From Rehmannia glutinosa (Eukaryota; Streptophyta; Magnoliopsida; Lamiales; Orobanchaceae), in assembly GCA_016081115.2 (NCBI GenBank), contig CM071930.1, positions 35,231,641-35,295,640 on the forward strand: a stretch of DNA of 64,000 bases. Direction: 5' to 3'. Under the pieces are notes generated by a model. That model did no database searches and was not told where the DNA came from. It worked only from the letters and a program-made list of their open reading frames with translations. The translations under genes and the position numbers were made by a program. Shown here one piece after another: positions 61,748 through 64,000 of the stretch. Within the stretch, counting starts at the first letter, position 1; each line of letters starts with the position of its first letter.

Positions 61748-64000
61748 ATTTGGATCCTGTAAGTCCACCTATTTGGGGTGAGTACATAAGAACAAATCTT
61801 GATCCTTGGTTATTTTTTTAATGGTCATGATTTAATTGACTCTTGCATATTTTTAATTGTTTTAAAATAATAGTAAGGGTAATGGTGTAATTGCAATCCT
61901 CCCGTATGATTTAGGGTTTTTGAATGATTTTTATTAGGTTTGTACTTTTACCCCTTTTCTTGTTTGTTTAATTTTTTGTTATATATCATGTGTATATGTG
62001 TGTGAGGCGGCAAATAAGTTGCAGGTAATATCTGGTTTTTGGGCTCCATTAATTTCAATTTTGGATTTCTTGTCATGTTATTCTTGGTCAGATTTTGACA
62101 GAATTGTGAGGCGGCAAATTAATTTCTTTTTTTTTCTTCTTCAACATTTGATGACAAAAGTGACTTTCTCAACTGAATTGTAAATGCAATGGTAATATGG
62201 AATTGAATCCCTGTTTAGTTGTTTTTTGGGTTTCAATTGGGTTTTAATTGGTTCTATGTGAAAAAAATATTTGTATTGTGCAATTTTCCCTTTTCTTGGA
62301 TCTTCCATTTTCTTCTTTCTTTCTCTTTTTTTAAATATTTGTATTGTGCAATTTTCTTTATCTTGGATGATTCTCTGTTTCTTGATTGCGTATGAGTTGA
62401 ATTTTGTGGATATAATATTCCATTTACAGAAAGTCTGAATAATGGGGAGTTTTCAGTTATTAATTTTTTCTTCAATTGTGTGACTTTCTATTGTTCTGAG
62501 AATTCTGGGATGGCTCTGCTTTCTTGATCTTATTGACTCGAATAAAATGGTTTTGGCTATTGGGGATTATTAATTTTATCTGGTATATGTTGTATCATTT
62601 GACTAGTCTTGATATATGCATTTATAATAATTACATTTTGCTTCTATAGCATTGGAGTTTTGCATGTGGTAATTCTTAAATATGCATTTATTATAATTAC
62701 ATTTTGCTTATATAACATTGGCCTGTTGCTTATATAACATTGTATTCATGCGTAAATATGTAGTTTCATATGCAATTATAGTGATTAAATTTTGCTTGTA
62801 GAATAAAGGATTGTTGCTTATGTAAATTAATATAGTTATAATACAGGATTTTTGCTTATGTGGTAATTCCTATAAGTAAATATGCATTTATAATGATTAA
62901 TTTTGGCTTATATACCATTGGAATGTTGCTTATATAGGTTAATATAGCTGTAAATATATAATCATTACATTTTGCATTGTGGGCATGTGTTCATTCTTAA
63001 ATTTGCATTTATACGGGTAAAGTTTTGTTTGTATAGTAGTGGATTGTTGCTAATGTAAATTAGTATAGTTGTATACATGCATTTGCAGTGATTGCATTTA
63101 TACTGATTAAATTTTGCTTGTATAGTGGTTGACCTTTGCATCTTTTTTCATTTGCATATGGTAATTCGTAAATATGCCTTTGTTGTGATTAAATGTTGCT
63201 TCTATAGAAGTGGATTGTTGCATATGTAAGTTAATATAGGTGTATATACATAAACTGATAATTTTTCATGTAGTAATTATTGAGTATGCATTTATAATGA
63301 TTAAATTTTGCTTCTATTGTATTATAATATTGCTTTAGTTAGTATAGTTGTATATATGTATTATGGGTTATGAAAGTAAAGGTTGGCCCTTTTTTTCATT
63401 TCAGAGGCATATATTCTCTCAGTATGTTTTTTCGAAGGGAGCGATATTGAAAGCCCGATTTATTCAGAATTCATCAATGACTCGATTGCGTATGCCTTGG
63501 AGGGATACAAAAAATAAGGTGGATTGCGCCATTTTTGCCATGCACCACATGGAGTCTTACAAGGACGGTGGTGTTAAAGATTGGGATTGTGGTCTTGAAA
63601 AAGGGAATGATGCTCAGCTCTCGGCTTTAAGGACAAAGTATTGTGCTGCAATTGTTCTCGACGAGAAGAACGAACAAAGAACGTCAAATTTGGAGAAGGC
63701 AAAGAAGTTCATTAGTTCATAATATAGTTGGTTTTGTGAATTTGTGAATTTGTGATGGATTTTGAAGTTGCAAATTGATGTTGATAAATTTTTTTGTTTA
63801 CGTATATAGGTAATTTTTTTAGTTGCTGGTTGTCTATTAAGCAGCAAGTTTTGGGTTTTGCCTAGCTACTCGTATGGTTCAATTTTAGTTGATGGAACAG
63901 ATTTTACATAACGACTGATCTAAGTAATGTTAATTACCAGTTTCTGACATGCATATATCACTGTTTTTGCTTGTGTATATTCTAAATATGCATTTATAAT
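61746..64000 (+). mobile_element. (TA)n-targeted transposon carrying a Ulp1-like protease exon, right end outside window
   Basis: The left end (ggatttggatcctgtaag, then cctatttggggtgagtac) directly follows a (TA)n tract and matches the left end of the element at 8088. Inside, from about 62610 to 63340 and again after 63960, short units with tatgcatttataatgatta and ttttgcttntata / ttgcttatgtaa recur in degenerate tandem form, echoing the ttgcttatgta units of the minisatellite at 8343-8815. The Ulp1-like exon lies within this repeat-rich part. No transposase is visible in the part present. Confidence 0.6.
63403..63722 (+). CDS. Ulp1-like (C48) cysteine protease, C-terminal exon
   Basis: After an acceptor (catttcag, ending at about 63402) an open frame of about 106 codons runs to a stop at 63720-63722. 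It contains RMPWRDTKNKVDCAIFAMHHM and then DWDCGL. In plant Ulp1-like proteins the motif DCGIF/DCGVF holds the catalytic Cys; here it reads DCAIF, keeping the Cys but changing the next Gly to Ala. Such domains occur in SUMO proteases and, very often, in transposon-borne Ulp1 families (Mutator-like and others). The His and Asp of the triad would be in upstream exons, which I could not find within the element. The frame is clean, with no stops, so it is either recent or still under selection. I favour a transposon-borne protein over a host SUMO protease. Confidence 0.7.

Overview
The window is nuclear DNA from a flowering plant. The evidence is intron-containing eudicot-type genes (a GAMYB-class MYB and a BTB/POZ-MATH gene), a miR159 target site, and dense plant transposons: copia elements primed by initiator-Met tRNA, Helitrons with a CTAG end, PIF/Harbinger, hAT and Mutator-like MITEs. 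A eudicot, perhaps an asterid, is an inference only. Only two intact host genes are supported, and they are convergent. The first is a GAMYB-like R2R3-MYB gene (+, coding exons 16901-17263, 18523-19507, 19705-19985) carrying a near-perfect miR159 site at 19121-19141. The second is a BPM-type MATH-BTB adaptor gene of the CUL3 ubiquitin ligase (-, exons 29773-29373, 25846-25501, 25346-25070, 21530-21343).

Layout. 1-5 kb: a possible last exon of an unidentified gene (89-317), two tRNA-derived SINE-like pieces, a Helitron relic with helicase-type coding sequence ending in CTAG at 3530, a MITE nested in another MITE, and a hAT MITE with a perfect 8-bp duplication. 5.0-11.4 kb: a 5.86 kb minus-strand Helitron (5540-11400) that cleanly splits a Tourist-like MITE. 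The Helitron itself contains a (TA)n-targeted element (8088-9220) with a 103-bp minisatellite. 11.4-15 kb: another perfect hAT MITE, foldback elements and AT-rich DNA. 15-20.2 kb: the MYB gene, with three copies of one small MITE family in or beside it. 21.3-29.8 kb: the BPM gene. Intron 3 holds a 1.8 kb Helitron and intron 1 holds the 3' end of a copia element; both introns also have local tandem duplications.

31-57 kb is a block of Sirevirus-like Ty1/copia elements with about 1.55 kb LTRs. Element A (starts 31442) is interrupted in its RNase H region by element B (38214-51575) of the same family. Both have gag, protease, integrase, RT and RNase H, followed by a long extra 3' region, and both are broken by many frameshifts. 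A ends abruptly at 55261. There the left flank of A and an LTR are repeated (55262-57269), and this second LTR ends in the target duplication GTCGT, as a solo LTR would. This is either a recent tandem duplication or two haplotypes placed end to end by the assembler. Differences between the copies concentrate at CAG/CTG and other GC-rich spots and include CAG-to-CGG changes, which suggests basecalling error in methylated DNA rather than pure decay.

57.5-64 kb holds foldback/MITE elements and AT-rich DNA, then from 61746 a second, larger member of the (TA)n-targeted family. It carries an exon for the C-terminal part of a Ulp1-like (C48) cysteine protease and runs off the right edge. The link between this protease-bearing element and the 103-bp-repeat element at 8.1 kb is the best candidate for something little described.
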